The notes under the pieces were generated by a model. That model was not told the origin of the DNA. It did no database searches and worked only from the letters and a program-made list of their open reading frames with translations. Below, one piece after another: positions 18,120 to 27,482 of a stretch of 64,000 bases of DNA (position 1 is its first letter; each line of letters opens with the position of its first letter). The DNA is taken from NCBI RefSeq assembly GCF_017873095.1, contig NZ_JAGGJU010000006.1:267009-331008 (forward strand), in the 5' to 3' direction. The translations under genes were made by a program, and so were the position numbers. Origin of the DNA: Heterorhizobium halophytocola. Lineage in GTDB: Bacteria; Pseudomonadota; Alphaproteobacteria; Rhizobiales; Rhizobiaceae.

Positions 18120-18302
18120 TTAGCGAGATCGAGTGTGCGTTTGAGTTCGCCGTTTTATGGCCTGCAACCACCACAGCACCAACCCAATTGTCAAAGCCTT
18201 CGTCAAACCCCTCACCAGCCATCGGGTTTTGCGGGACTCGCTACGCAAACCAGCGCTAGCAAAACTTACGATATCGCAGAGCTTAGATGCAAAGTTTTGC
18301 AT
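18120..18302 (-). CDS. Possible small membrane protein upstream of the RelA/SpoT gene
   Basis: 60 codons on the same strand, ending 135 bases before the RelA/SpoT start. One hydrophobic segment, LTKALTIGLVLWWLQAI, lies between basic stretches. No good SD is seen, and the base composition is mixed. It could be a partner peptide or simply a chance frame. Confidence 0.25.
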   Translation of the reverse strand: MQNFASKLCDIVSFASAGLRSESRKTRWLVRGLTKALTIGLVLWWLQAIKRRTQTHTRSR

Positions 18303-18336
18303 GGGATTTCGGGAGTGGTGCCCGTCGTGGCTGCAG

Positions 18337-18387
18337 GCTGACGCCGTTGTCGTCGAGGAAGGCGACGGCATCGTCGATCGCCTTGTG
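18337..18387. repeat. Duplicated fragment of the exported-protein gene (50 bp, other copy at 18798-18847)
   Basis: 43 identical bases starting GCTGACGCCGTTGTCGTCGA, then a mismatch and CCTTGT, in direct orientation with 18798-18847 inside the neighbouring gene. On the minus strand it would encode AIDDAVAFLDDNGVS. It looks like the remnant of a tandem or partial gene copy. Confidence 0.8.
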
Positions 18388-18439
18388 CGGCAAATGCCCC
18401 GCAGGGGAAGAGGGGCTGTCTTTTACTTTGAGATTTGGA

Positions 18440-18515
18440 TCCTCGGGTCAGGCCCGAGGATGACGGGCGTTCGCGGGGGCGGAGGACGACCGATCCCTCC
18501 CGAGGATGACGGGCG
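18440..18515 (+). repeat. Dispersed palindromic repeats, copies C (18440-18466) and D (18498-18515, half)
   Basis: Copy C, TCCTCGGGTCAGGCCCGAGG then ATGACGG, is a good stem-loop. Copy D retains only TCCCGAGGATGACGGGCG. Both are followed by a GGGCGTT(C/T)G tail, indicating a common ancestor of more than the stem itself. Confidence 0.65.
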
Positions 18516-18569
18516 TTTGCCGTCCGGGAGGGCGCGGGGCGGGCCCATACTTTTCCGGGCCGATCGGCG

Positions 18570-19058
18570 TTACTCCGCCTTCAGCGAATTGATGATGTAG
18601 CCGAGATCGTTGGCGTGCTTGTCCTGGTCGCCCTTGGAGCCCCAATAGGTGATGACCAGGAGCTTGCCGGTCTTGGGCGAGGAGACGGAGAGGCCGATGG
18701 AGACGGGGCCGTCCTCGTCGGTGCCGTCCCAGTCGAAATTGCTCATCTTCATGCCGTTGACCGTGTCTTCCGACTGCTTCTCGGTCGAGCTGTCGACGCT
18801 GACGCCGTTGTCGTCGAGGAAGGCGACGGCATCGTCGATCACCTTGTCGGAGGTCTCGGCGTCGGCAACGTCGATATAGATGTAGATCGCATCGTCGGCC
18901 GACAGGATCTGCGCGCCGGTTTCGGTCTCCTCCAGTGTCCAGCCATCGGGGGCGGAAATGCTGGCGACCGGGTCGTCGCTCGGGAATTTGAGGGTATCGG
19001 CAAGGGCGGCGCCCGCCAGCAACAGGGTGGCGAAGGCGGCGGCGACAAGGGCTTTCAT
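18570..19058 (-). CDS. Exported protein of unknown function (162 aa)
   Basis: The frame is open far upstream, but the ATG at 19058 gives a clean Sec signal peptide (MKALVAAAFATLLLAGAALA, likely cut after ALA), so I start there. The mature protein of about 142 residues is Asp-rich and looks beta-rich: ISAPDGWTLEETETG, AIYIYIDVADAE, KLLVITYWGSKGD. Probably periplasmic. I do not recognise a named family. Part of its sequence is duplicated at 18337-18387. Confidence 0.75.
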   Translation of the reverse strand: MKALVAAAFATLLLAGAALADTLKFPSDDPVASISAPDGWTLEETETGAQILSADDAIYIYIDVADAETSDKVIDDAVAFLDDNGVSVDSSTEKQSEDTVNGMKMSNFDWDGTDEDGPVSIGLSVSSPKTGKLLVITYWGSKGDQDKHANDLGYIINSLKAE

Positions 19059-19497
19059 CGGAGTGTCCTGTATGAGGATGGCGGATGGCAGAGAAAAGCA
19101 CGGCCGCGTGAGTCTGGCGAGGGGGTCCATGCTCCGCTGGGACGCATTGACCGCCGACACCAAAAAAGGTTGTGCGATGCCGGGATAGCCGAGGGCCGCG
19201 GGCGGGGAGCCGATGCTGTCCCGGCCAAGGTGGGGTCCGGGTGCACAGGACGCGCAAGGACGGATGCTGCTGCCGCTGTTCTGCGAATGTCGAGGCAGGC
19301 TCGGAAGGCGCTTGACCACTTCCGTCCTGCCGGACTGTCGGGTCGGGCCACACGTGTTGTCCCGTCCTTCGGACCCAGCCACAAAGGGAGGATCAATTGC
19401 ATATGAGAAAAAACCCCTCCCAACCCTCCCCGCAAGGGGGAGGGCTTAGCCCAGTCGCACCGCCTGCGCGCGAAGACGAACGGGTCAACCGGTGCGG
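19059..19497. other. Intergenic region between the exported-protein gene and uvrB
   Basis: 439 bases with no credible gene. It carries the uvrB-side palindromic element and terminator at 19412-19446. Confidence 0.5.
19412..19446 (-). terminator. Palindromic element doubling as the uvrB terminator
   Basis: CCCTCCCC (19424-19431) pairs with GGGGGAGGG (19436-19444) around GCAA. Read on the minus strand it is followed by GGGAGGGGTTTTTTC, a good Rho-independent terminator about 50 bases after uvrB. Its core belongs to the same C/G-palindrome class as the element inside uvrB. Confidence 0.65.
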
Positions 19498-22400
19498 CTA
19501 CTGTCCCGGCCGGCCCGTCTTGCCCTTGGTGCGCTTCTGGCGTTTCTGGTCGCCGGCGTCCTCGTAGGAGCCGGCGCCGACCTTGCCGCGGACGACCGGG
19601 CGCGGGTCGTCCTTGCGTTCGGCCTGGCGTTCAGGCTGGCCTTCGAGCAGTGGCGAGAAGCGCTTGCCGCCGGACGTCTCCGGCTTTTCCGGCAGTTTGC
19701 CGGTCACCGGCTTTTCCGTGCGGCCGACGGTCATTTCGTCGAGGCTGTTCTTGCGGAACAGCGGTTTTGCCGTATCGGTGCCCGGGCCCATGTCGTCGAG
19801 CGACGGCTTGGCGAAATAGGAGGCTTGCGCCGCTGATCTCCCCCCTTGAGGGGGAGATGCCCCGTCAGGGGCAGAGGGGGGGGAAGCGGCAGGCTTGGAG
19901 AGTGGCGTACCCCCCTCTGTCCTGCCGGACATCTCCCCCTCAAGGGGGGAGATCGAATCGTGGCGCGCGCCCGCGCCTTTGCTACCGTCAGATGATGGCG
20001 GCTGGAGGGAGGCGGATTTGCCGCCACCCTTGCCTTTCGGCTTGCCGGCATTTTCCTGGGTTGCGGCTTCCTGGCGGGCCATGGGGTCGTCCATGGTGGC
20101 GAGCTCGGCGGCCTTCAGGCGCTTGATCTCGTCGCGCAGGCGGGCGGCCTTTTCAAAGTCGAGGTCGGCTGCGGCGTCGCGCATGCTCTTTTCCAGCGCG
20201 TTGAGGTGCGCCTGCAGGTTGTTGCCGACCAGATGGCCGCCATCGGCAAAGCCCTTGCCGCCCGAGGCGCCGGAGATGTCGGCGCGGACATGGTCGCGCT
20301 CATAGACGGAATCGAGGATGTCGGAGATCTTCGCCTTGACCGACTCCGGGGTGATGCCGTGCTCGGTGTTGTAGGCCATCTGCTTTTCGCGGCGGCGCGC
20401 GGTCTCGTCCATCGCCCGCTGCATCGAGCCGGTGATCTTGTCGGCATAGAGAATGACCTTGCCGTCGACATTGCGCGCCGCACGACCGATGGTCTGCACG
20501 AGGGAGGTCTCCGAGCGCAAAAAACCTTCCTTGTCGGCGTCGAGGATGGCGACGAAACCGCATTCCGGAATATCGAGGCCCTCGCGCAGCAGGTTGATGC
20601 CGACGAGCACATCGAAGGCGCCGAGGCGCAGATCGCGGATGATCTCGATGCGCTCCAGCGTGTCAATGTCGGAATGCATGTATCGCACGCGCACGCCCTG
20701 TTCGTGGAGGTATTCGGTGAGGTCCTCGGCCATGCGCTTGGTCAGCACGGTGCAGAGCGTGCGATAGCCCTTCTGCGCGGTCTCGCGGATCTCGCCGAGC
20801 ACGTCGTCGACCTGGGTCTTGGCGGCGCGCACCTCGACCGGCGGGTCGATCAGGCCGGTCGGGCGGATCACCTGTTCGGCAAAGACGCCGCCGGACTGTT
20901 CCATCTCCCAGTTGCCGGGCGTGGCCGAGACGGCGACGGTCTGCGGCCGCATGGCGTCCCATTCCTCGAAGCGCAGCGGGCGGTTGTCCATGCACGACGG
21001 CAGGCGGAAGCCGTATTCGGCAAGCGTCGCCTTGCGGCGAAAGTCGCCCCGGTACATGCCGCCGATCTGCGAGACGGAAACATGGCTTTCGTCGATGAAC
21101 AGCAGGGCATTGTCGGGGATGTATTCGAACAGCGTCGGTGGCGGCTCGCCCGGCGCGCGGCCGGTCAGGTAGCGCGAATAGTTCTCGATGCCGGCGCAGG
21201 CGCCGGTCGCCTCCATCATCTCGATATCGTAGCGGGTGCGCTGTTCCAGACGCTGCGCCTCCAGCAGGCGGCCGCCCTTTTCCAGTTCGGCGAGGCGGAT
21301 CTTCAGTTCTTCCTTGATCGCCTTGATCGCGCCGTTCAGCGTCGGGCGCGGGGTCACATAGTGGGAATTGGCGTAGATCTTCACCGACTTCATATCGCCG
21401 GTCTTCTTGCCGGTCAGCGGGTCGAATTCGGTGATGCTCTCGATCTCGTCGCCGAACATCGAAATGCGCCAGGCGGCATCTTCCAGGTGGGCGGGGAAGA
21501 TCTCGATCGTGTCGCCGCGCACCCGGAACGAACCGCGGACGAAATTGATGTCCTGGCGCTTGTATTGCTGGGCCACGAGGTCGGCGAGCAATTGCCGCTG
21601 GTCGAGCCGGTCGCCGACCTCCATCTGGAAGGTCATCGCCGTGTAGGTCTCGACCGAGCCGATACCGTAGATGCAGGAGACCGAGGCGACGATGATGCAG
21701 TCGTCGCGCTCCAGAATGGCGCGGGTGGCGGCGTGGCGCATCCGGTCGATCTGTTCGTTGATCGACGATTCCTTCTCGATAAAGGTGTCGGAGCGCGGCA
21801 CATAGGCTTCCGGCTGGTAATAGTCGTAATAGGAGACGAAATATTCCACCGCATTGTCGGGGAAGAAATTCTTGAACTCCGAATAGAGCTGGGCGGCGAG
21901 CGTCTTGTTCGGCGCCAGGATCACGGCCGGGCGCTGGGTCTCTTCGATCACCTTGGCCATGGTGAAGGTCTTGCCAGAGCCGGTGACGCCGAGCAGCACC
22001 TGGGAGCGCTCGCCTGAATTGGCGCCCTCGACCAGTTCGGCGATCGCGGTCGGCTGGTCGCCGGCCGGCGCGTAGTCGGACGCCATGCGGATCTTGATGC
22101 CGCCCTCGGACTTTTCCGGCCGGGCCGGGCGATGCGGCGTCCAGATCTTGCCGTCCTTGAACAGCGGATTGCCGCTCTCGATCAGCGACGACAGGGCCTC
22201 GACGGTGGCGGTGACGGCACCGGGCGCCAGCGCCTTTGCGTCTTCCAGCGAGGTGTCCATGCCAGCCACCGGATTGAGCCCGGCGGCAGCGCGCGTCTTC
22301 GGATCCGACGAGGCGCCGATCGACACGCCACGGGACGTTTTCTGAGCGGTGGTGTTCTTTGCGGTCTTCTTGGCGGCCTCGACCTTTTCGGTGTGCTGGC

Positions 22401-22605
22401 GGGCGGCGTTCTCGACCTTGCGGCGGTGCTTGCCGGCCTTGGAGGCGATCTCGCGCTGGCTCTCGACACTGCCGGCCTCGGCCTCCGCCTCGAGCTGTTT
22501 CACCCAGTCGGAGACGCTGCCGGAGAGCGGTTCGCCCTCGAAACCGGACTGCGGGGCTTCCTCGAAACCGGGTTTCGGATCGGATTTTTTCGGTGATCTG
22601 GCCAT
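19498..22605 (-). CDS. uvrB: UvrB, excinuclease ABC subunit B, with long extensions
   Basis: DNA-damage recognition helicase subunit of UvrABC. 1035 residues against about 670 in most bacteria. N-terminal extension of about 170 charged residues. The conserved core begins at [15 protein letters not shown], with Walker [11 protein letters not shown], the DNA-wedging hairpin region [13 protein letters not shown] and FIDESHVS. The UVR motif ([20 protein letters not shown]) that contacts UvrC lies near residues 800-830. The tail after about 840 is low complexity and contains a 40-codon palindromic element at residues about 884-924. Extensions of this sort are known in rhizobial UvrB, but the inserted element is unusual. 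Confidence 0.95.
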   Translation of the reverse strand: MARSPKKSDPKPGFEEAPQSGFEGEPLSGSVSDWVKQLEAEAEAGSVESQREIASKAGKHRRKVENAARQHTEKVEAAKKTAKNTTAQKTSRGVSIGASSDPKTRAAAGLNPVAGMDTSLEDAKALAPGAVTATVEALSSLIESGNPLFKDGKIWTPHRPARPEKSEGGIKIRMASDYAPAGDQPTAIAELVEGANSGERSQVLLGVTGSGKTFTMAKVIEETQRPAVILAPNKTLAAQLYSEFKNFFPDNAVEYFVSYYDYYQPEAYVPRSDTFIEKESSINEQIDRMRHAATRAILERDDCIIVASVSCIYGIGSVETYTAMTFQMEVGDRLDQRQLLADLVAQQYKRQDINFVRGSFRVRGDTIEIFPAHLEDAAWRISMFGDEIESITEFDPLTGKKTGDMKSVKIYANSHYVTPRPTLNGAIKAIKEELKIRLAELEKGGRLLEAQRLEQRTRYDIEMMEATGACAGIENYSRYLTGRAPGEPPPTLFEYIPDNALLFIDESHVSVSQIGGMYRGDFRRKATLAEYGFRLPSCMDNRPLRFEEWDAMRPQTVAVSATPGNWEMEQSGGVFAEQVIRPTGLIDPPVEVRAAKTQVDDVLGEIRETAQKGYRTLCTVLTKRMAEDLTEYLHEQGVRVRYMHSDIDTLERIEIIRDLRLGAFDVLVGINLLREGLDIPECGFVAILDADKEGFLRSETSLVQTIGRAARNVDGKVILYADKITGSMQRAMDETARRREKQMAYNTEHGITPESVKAKISDILDSVYERDHVRADISGASGGKGFADGGHLVGNNLQAHLNALEKSMRDAAADLDFEKAARLRDEIKRLKAAELATMDDPMARQEAATQENAGKPKGKGGGKSASLQPPSSDGSKGAGARHDSISPLEGEMSGRTEGGTPLSKPAASPPSAPDGASPPQGGRSAAQASYFAKPSLDDMGPGTDTAKPLFRKNSLDEMTVGRTEKPVTGKLPEKPETSGGKRFSPLLEGQPERQAERKDDPRPVVRGKVGAGSYEDAGDQKRQKRTKGKTGRPGQ
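19835..19954. repeat. 120-bp palindromic element inserted in frame in uvrB
   Basis: Both ends begin GATCTCCCCCCTTGAGGGGG when read inward, so the element has imperfect terminal inverted repeats of about 46 bp, each containing its own small hairpin. It is exactly 120 bp (40 codons), free of stops in the uvrB frame, and translates to [14 protein letters not shown]...SPPQGGRS. Related palindromes usually lie between genes in Rhizobiales. Confidence 0.85.
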
Positions 22606-22728
22606 GGGCGGAATATGGAGAGAGTGGCCGGCAAAGGGAAGGGGGTGCGGCGGCAGAAATCGCCCCGCGACCGGCGCCGAAGCAGCATGCTGACAGAAAC
22701 TGACAGGGTGATGCGAGCCGGGATCGTC

Positions 22729-23622
22729 CTAGCTCTTAAAAATATTCTCTCGGTGCCAAGCCATGTATTCAGGGTGCGGCCGCATGTGAATGTCAGAGGG
22801 TACGCGCGCCCTGAGATCGCGGTGTAAAATATGCGAGACATCATAGTTCAGATGCCGCGAACAGAGAATCTCATAGTCATCGGCAAGTGACAACAATCCC
22901 CTATCGAACATCCAATGGACGGTTCCGGAAAGGGCGATGCCATTTTGTACCGAGTCGTTTCCGCCTTTTTCCACTGGCACGATGTGTGCCGCTTCGACCT
23001 CAGGCCGACCGCCGCCATTTATAAGCTTAAGCCCGGTGAACGCACATGTGCGATCATATACCCGTCGGATGTGTTGTCGAAATTTGGCATCCCTGAAGGG
23101 ACGATTGACCATCTGAGAGACGATCGGCCGTTCGTAACCTTCGAATTCAAATGGTCGTTGGACTTCGTCAAGTTCGTGGCGGAGCGCCTCGGGTGCGTCT
23201 CGCCTATCCGGCCACTCATCAGGCGTCGAAAGGCCGGCCGTTATGATGGCAGCGAATTCGCCATTCTCGATCAGCCTGACAGCCTGAACGCTTCGCCCGC
23301 CATTCACGGAACCATCCGCTTTGAATAGCTTGCGCTCGTATCCACCGCTTTCCTGATAGCCAAGCGGTCGATCAAAATCGAGATAGTCGCTCAAATGGGC
23401 ATAGTAATGATCCCCTGTCACGTGATCGCGGGTCACGGACGTCACACGCGCGACACCTGAATAATAGCGACTGGGAAGGGCGGGCAAGGGACCGTAGTAA
23501 ACGATCCAGTCACCGACGGTCTGCTGTACCCGACTGAGATAGGACTGAGGGAAGTGATAGTGTTTGCCGGTAACGTCATGATAGCTGCTATCATGCTTGT
23601 GATAAAATACTGCTTTTGCCAT
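22729..23622 (-). CDS. HNH endonuclease domain protein
   Basis: 297 residues from the ATG at 23622. The frame extends 18 codons further, but MAKAVFYHKHDSSYHDV looks like the natural family N-terminus. The C-terminal part (about 190-260) has an HNH nuclease motif: RTCAFTGLKL, VEAAHIVPVEKGGNDSVQNG, LSGTVHWMFDRGLLSL (H, N, H residues). The N-terminal domain is of the type found with HNH_2 restriction-like nucleases and may bind DNA. There is no methyltransferase partner nearby, so classical restriction is unlikely. It lies 123 bases upstream of uvrB on the same strand. Confidence 0.8.
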   Translation of the reverse strand: MAKAVFYHKHDSSYHDVTGKHYHFPQSYLSRVQQTVGDWIVYYGPLPALPSRYYSGVARVTSVTRDHVTGDHYYAHLSDYLDFDRPLGYQESGGYERKLFKADGSVNGGRSVQAVRLIENGEFAAIITAGLSTPDEWPDRRDAPEALRHELDEVQRPFEFEGYERPIVSQMVNRPFRDAKFRQHIRRVYDRTCAFTGLKLINGGGRPEVEAAHIVPVEKGGNDSVQNGIALSGTVHWMFDRGLLSLADDYEILCSRHLNYDVSHILHRDLRARVPSDIHMRPHPEYMAWHRENIFKS

Positions 23623-23762
23623 CGATAGAACTTCGCTTTTCTCAGCCATCGCCGATTGGCAGACATCTGTCAACAAAAGTGAAACCGTTGTGCCGCAGCG
23701 GGCGGCGTAGCAATCTGCCGGACGGCGGCGATTCGGGCCGTGGTTCTAGACGAGTGGTTTCG

Positions 23763-24131
23763 ATGCCGAGTTTTCTCTCCTTCATGCCGGCCTGGATGGC
23801 CTATCTGCTGCCGGTGCTGCTGTTGTCGCTGTCCAATGTGTTCATGACCTTCGCCTGGTACGGTCACCTGAAATACAAGGGCGTGGCGCTGTTCGTCACC
23901 ATTCTGATCAGCTGGGGCATCGCCTTTTTCGAATATTGCCTGGCGGTGCCGGCCAACCGGTTCGGATCGCAGGTCTATTCGGCGGCGCAGCTCAAGACGA
24001 TCCAAGAGGTGATCACGCTGCTGGTGTTTTCCGCCTTCTCCGTGCTGTATCTGAAGCAGGGGCTGACCTGGAACCATGCGGCCGGTTTCGCGCTGATCGC
24101 GCTCGGCGCATCGATCATCTTTCGGGCGTAA
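23763..24131 (+). CDS. DUF486 (DMT-superfamily-like) membrane protein
   Basis: 122 residues with four predicted membrane segments (LLPVLLLSLSNVFMTFAW, VALFVTILISWGIAFFEY, VITLLVFSAFSVLYL, AAGFALIALGASIIF). It matches the DUF486 family, relatives of small multidrug-resistance transporters. The ATG at 23763 was chosen over an upstream open frame because it starts the hydrophobic domain. Function unknown. Confidence 0.85.
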   Translation: MPSFLSFMPAWMAYLLPVLLLSLSNVFMTFAWYGHLKYKGVALFVTILISWGIAFFEYCLAVPANRFGSQVYSAAQLKTIQEVITLLVFSAFSVLYLKQGLTWNHAAGFALIALGASIIFRA

Positions 24132-24201
24132 TATCTCCCCCGAAAAGTCCCGATTGCCTGCTATATAAGCCAAATCAGAATGATTTGCGGAAGATGTGGC
24201 A

Positions 24202-25725
24202 ATGGCATCGACTGAGGTGAAGGCGGCGGCGCGGTTCGGCTATGGTGTCCGGCCCGGCCAGCCGCAGACGGCAGATCCCGACGACATCCTGCAGCAACTG
24301 ACCGCGGCGCCAAAGGCGACGTGCCTGTTTCCGCTCGGCGGAGAGCAGGCGCGGCTTGCCGAGGTCGCCGCCTTCGTCGAGGAAGGCAAGCGGCTGGCCC
24401 AGCAGCGCAAGGCCGGAGAGCCGGACGGCGAGGCGCGCAAGCAATACAACCGGGCGGCCCGCCAGGCGGGCCAGCGCGACCAGCAGGCGCGCGTGGCCCA
24501 GGCGGTGCTGTCGCCCTATGGCTTTCACGAGCGGCTGGCGAGCTTCTGGGTCAACCATTTCGCCGTCAGCCTGAACAAGGGCGCGATCATGTCGCTGATC
24601 GTGCCGCTCTACGAGACGCAGGCGATCCGGCCGAATCTGGCGGGTCGCTTCGTCGACCTGCTGACCGCGACCGCGCTGCATCCGGCCATGCTGCGCTTTC
24701 TCGACCAGGTCGCCTCGGTCGGGCCGCATTCGCCGGCCGGCCTGAAGCTTGCCGACCGCACCGGGGTCAACGAGAACTTTGCCCGCGAGGTGATGGAACT
24801 GCACACGCTGGGCGTCAATTCCGGCTATCAGCAGGCGGATGTGCGGCAGATGGCGCTGCTGCTGACGGGGCTGTCGTTCCAGCCGGCGACGGTCGAGGCC
24901 GTCTACAGGCCGCGGCGGGCGGAGCCGGGCGAGTTCACCGTGCTCGGCAAGACCTATGAACGCAGCCGCAAGCCCTTCGCCACGGCCCGTTCGGTGTTCG
25001 AGGATCTCGCCGCCGACCCGCGCACCGCCCGGCATATCAGCGCCAAGCTGGTCTATCACTTCATCACCGAGGAACCGAAGCCCGACCTGGTGGCGGCGAT
25101 GGCGCAGCGCTGGCAGGAGACCGGCGGCGAGCTCGCCGCAGTGTACCGGGTCATGCTCGAAAGCCCATTGGCACTCGCTGCCCCTCAAACGAAGATCAAG
25201 CTGCCGTTCGACTATACCGTCTCGGTACTGCGCGCCCTCGGCGCAAGCCAGGATGACCTGCTGCCGGCCGATACAGAAGCCGAAGGCACCGCGCCGGGCC
25301 AGAATGTCGGCATGGCCATGGCCGAGCCGATGGGCGGGATGGCGATGGATTCCGCTAGCGCCAGGGGCATGGGCAAGGGTAAGGCGCAGCCACCGTCCAG
25401 GGATCCGAAACCCGGACGGCTGGGCAAGCTCGGCGTGCGGACGGTCAAGGATCTCGGGCAGCCGATCTGGTCGCCCTCCGATGCGGCAGGCTTCAAGGAC
25501 GCCTCGGAGACCTGGAGCGGATCGAGCCAGCTGGCCGAGCGGATCAGCTTCGTCCGGCGCGCCGTCGGCCAGCTCGATGACGGAACGCAGGATCCGCGCG
25601 ACTTCGCCGCCGCGGTCCTCGGCGACACCGCCCGGCCGGAGACGACGAAGATCGTCGGGCAGGCGCCGAACCGGCGGCTCGGCCTGCTGCTGGCGATGAT
25701 CTCGCCCGAATTCAACCGGCGCTAA
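24202..25725 (+). CDS. DUF1800 family protein
   Basis: About 507 residues. ATG at 24202 with GGAAGA at 24189-24194; a GTG two codons earlier is also possible. Recognised as DUF1800 from ERLASFWVNHFAVSLNKG, GVNENFAREVMELHTLGV and the distal LLLAMISPEFNRR. A Met/Gly/Ala-rich insert (about 350-400) is likely a disordered loop. No signal peptide is obvious. It is always found with DUF1501, as here 10 bases downstream; the pair's biochemical role is unknown. Confidence 0.85.
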   Translation: MASTEVKAAARFGYGVRPGQPQTADPDDILQQLTAAPKATCLFPLGGEQARLAEVAAFVEEGKRLAQQRKAGEPDGEARKQYNRAARQAGQRDQQARVAQAVLSPYGFHERLASFWVNHFAVSLNKGAIMSLIVPLYETQAIRPNLAGRFVDLLTATALHPAMLRFLDQVASVGPHSPAGLKLADRTGVNENFAREVMELHTLGVNSGYQQADVRQMALLLTGLSFQPATVEAVYRPRRAEPGEFTVLGKTYERSRKPFATARSVFEDLAADPRTARHISAKLVYHFITEEPKPDLVAAMAQRWQETGGELAAVYRVMLESPLALAAPQTKIKLPFDYTVSVLRALGASQDDLLPADTEAEGTAPGQNVGMAMAEPMGGMAMDSASARGMGKGKAQPPSRDPKPGRLGKLGVRTVKDLGQPIWSPSDAAGFKDASETWSGSSQLAERISFVRRAVGQLDDGTQDPRDFAAAVLGDTARPETTKIVGQAPNRRLGLLLAMISPEFNRR

Positions 25726-25735
25726 GGAGGCTCCG

Positions 25736-26896
25736 ATGACTGTCTCTATGTCCAGACGTGCATTCCTCGGTACCGCCTGCTGCGCGGCCGCCGCGCCGCT
25801 TCTGACCAAGATGAGCTTTGCCGAAATGCCCGGCGACAACCGCTTCGCCGCGATCATCCTGCGCGGGGCGATGGACGGGCTGGATCTGGTGCAGCCGCAT
25901 GGCGATCCGCACCTGAGGCAGCTGCGGCCGGACCTCGCGCTCACCGGCGACGACGGCCTGATCGATCTCGACGGCTATTTCGGTCTCAATCCGGCGGCGC
26001 AATCACTCTACCCGTTGTGGCAAGGACGCGAGCTTGGCTTCGTCCACGCGGTCTCCACGCCCTATCGTGACATCCGCAGCCATTTCGACGGACAGGACAT
26101 CCTGGAATCCGGTGGGTCGGCCGCCTCCGACACGCGCAATGGCGGCTGGCTGAACCGGACGCTGTCACTGACCGCCAAGCCGGTCAAGGCGATCGATGTC
26201 AGCGTCGCCCCCGAAATCATCCTGTCCGGGCCGAACGCGGCGGATGTCTGGTCCAGCCGGTCGGACGTGTCGCTGACACCGGACGAGGTCAATTTCATCA
26301 AGCGTCTCTACCAGGCGGACCCGGTCTATTCGCGCGACCTCACCGAGGCGCTGAAACTGGACACGCTGACGGATCTCACCCGCAACGGCGAGCCGCCGGC
26401 GGCGAAGACCGCCGATCTGGCCCGCACGACCGCGGAAATGCTGAAGGAACGCTACCGGATCGCCAGTTTCTCGATCACCGGCTGGGACACCCATGTGCAG
26501 CAGAAGACCGCCTTCGGCGCGGCGGCCAAGCAGCTGTGCGAGGCGATCACCACGCTGAAGGCGGAGATGGGGCCGGAGGTCTGGTCAAAGACCGCCGTGC
26601 TGGCGGTGACCGAATTCGGCCGCACGGCGCGGCAGAACGCCAATATCGGCACCGATCACGGGACCGGCGGCTGCGCGGTGATTGCCGGCGGCGCGGTGAA
26701 GGGCGGTCGGGTCTATGGCAAATGGCCGGGGCTCGGGCCGGACCGGCTGCTCGACAACCGCGACCTGATGCCGACCGGCGACATCCGCTCGGTGGCGGCC
26801 GCCCTGCTGTCGCAGCAGTTCGGCATGGCCGGCAGCGTGATGACCGGCACGGTATTCCCCGGCCTGCAGGACGACGGCCACGCGCTGTTCATCTGA
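25736..26896 (+). CDS. DUF1501 family protein, Tat-exported
   Basis: 386 residues. The N-terminus MSRRAFLGTACCAAAAP is a twin-arginine signal, so the folded protein goes to the periplasm. The alkaline-phosphatase-like DUF1501 domain follows: AIILRGAMDGLDLVQPHG, GWDTHVQQK, VTEFGRTARQNANIGTDHGTGG. The latter motifs hold metal-binding-type Asp/His residues seen in sulfatase relatives. It forms an operon with the DUF1800 gene (10-base gap, SD AAGGAGG). The substrate is unknown. Confidence 0.88.
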   Translation: MTVSMSRRAFLGTACCAAAAPLLTKMSFAEMPGDNRFAAIILRGAMDGLDLVQPHGDPHLRQLRPDLALTGDDGLIDLDGYFGLNPAAQSLYPLWQGRELGFVHAVSTPYRDIRSHFDGQDILESGGSAASDTRNGGWLNRTLSLTAKPVKAIDVSVAPEIILSGPNAADVWSSRSDVSLTPDEVNFIKRLYQADPVYSRDLTEALKLDTLTDLTRNGEPPAAKTADLARTTAEMLKERYRIASFSITGWDTHVQQKTAFGAAAKQLCEAITTLKAEMGPEVWSKTAVLAVTEFGRTARQNANIGTDHGTGGCAVIAGGAVKGGRVYGKWPGLGPDRLLDNRDLMPTGDIRSVAAALLSQQFGMAGSVMTGTVFPGLQDDGHALFI

Positions 26897-26906
26897 GGGC
26901 AGGGGC

Positions 26907-27290
26907 TTACAGCGGGATAACGGGCGTCGGCTTGCCGTCGGCGTCCAGCGCCACCATGACGAAGGTCGCCTGCGTCACCTTCTCCATCACCGGGGTCAGA
27001 TAGCGCTGCGCCCAGACCTCGACGGCCAGCGTGATCGAGGTGCGGCCGACCCGGCTGATATCGGTGTAGACGCACAGCGTGTCGCCGATCTTGACCGGCA
27101 GGGCAAACGCCATTTCCTGGACGCCGGCGGTAACCACGCGCCCGCCGGCCCGCTCGGCGGCGCGGATGCCGCAAGCAAGGTCCATCTGCGCCATGACCCA
27201 GCCGCCGAAGATGTCGCCGGCGGCATTGGCGTCGCCCGGCATGGCGAGCGTGCGCAAGGTCAGTTCGCCGAGAGGGATATTGCTGGTCAT
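26907..27290 (-). CDS. Acyl-CoA thioesterase, YciA type
   Basis: Single hotdog domain of 127 residues. MPGDANAAGDIFGGWVMAQMD is the classical YciA/BFIT signature with the catalytic Asp; FALPVKIGDTLCVYTDI follows. Two adjacent ATGs exist (27293 and 27290); AGGAGG is best spaced for the second. The open frame upstream is not used. Hydrolyses short to medium acyl-CoAs. Convergent with the DUF1501 gene. Confidence 0.88.
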   Translation of the reverse strand: MTSNIPLGELTLRTLAMPGDANAAGDIFGGWVMAQMDLACGIRAAERAGGRVVTAGVQEMAFALPVKIGDTLCVYTDISRVGRTSITLAVEVWAQRYLTPVMEKVTQATFVMVALDADGKPTPVIPL

Positions 27291-27482
27291 CATGGCCTCC
27301 TGTCTGCCGCCGAATCCGACCCGGATATATCCTGTCGGCCCTGCGTTTTCACCCTCGATCTCAGTTGCCGGCATGTCCAAGGCGCGACGCCCCATTCGAA
27401 TTGGTGACGGTCAAGTTGATTAGTTAGAATTTTACCTATTAGTCAGATTATCTTTCCCACTTGAACGACAAGGGGTGGGGAA

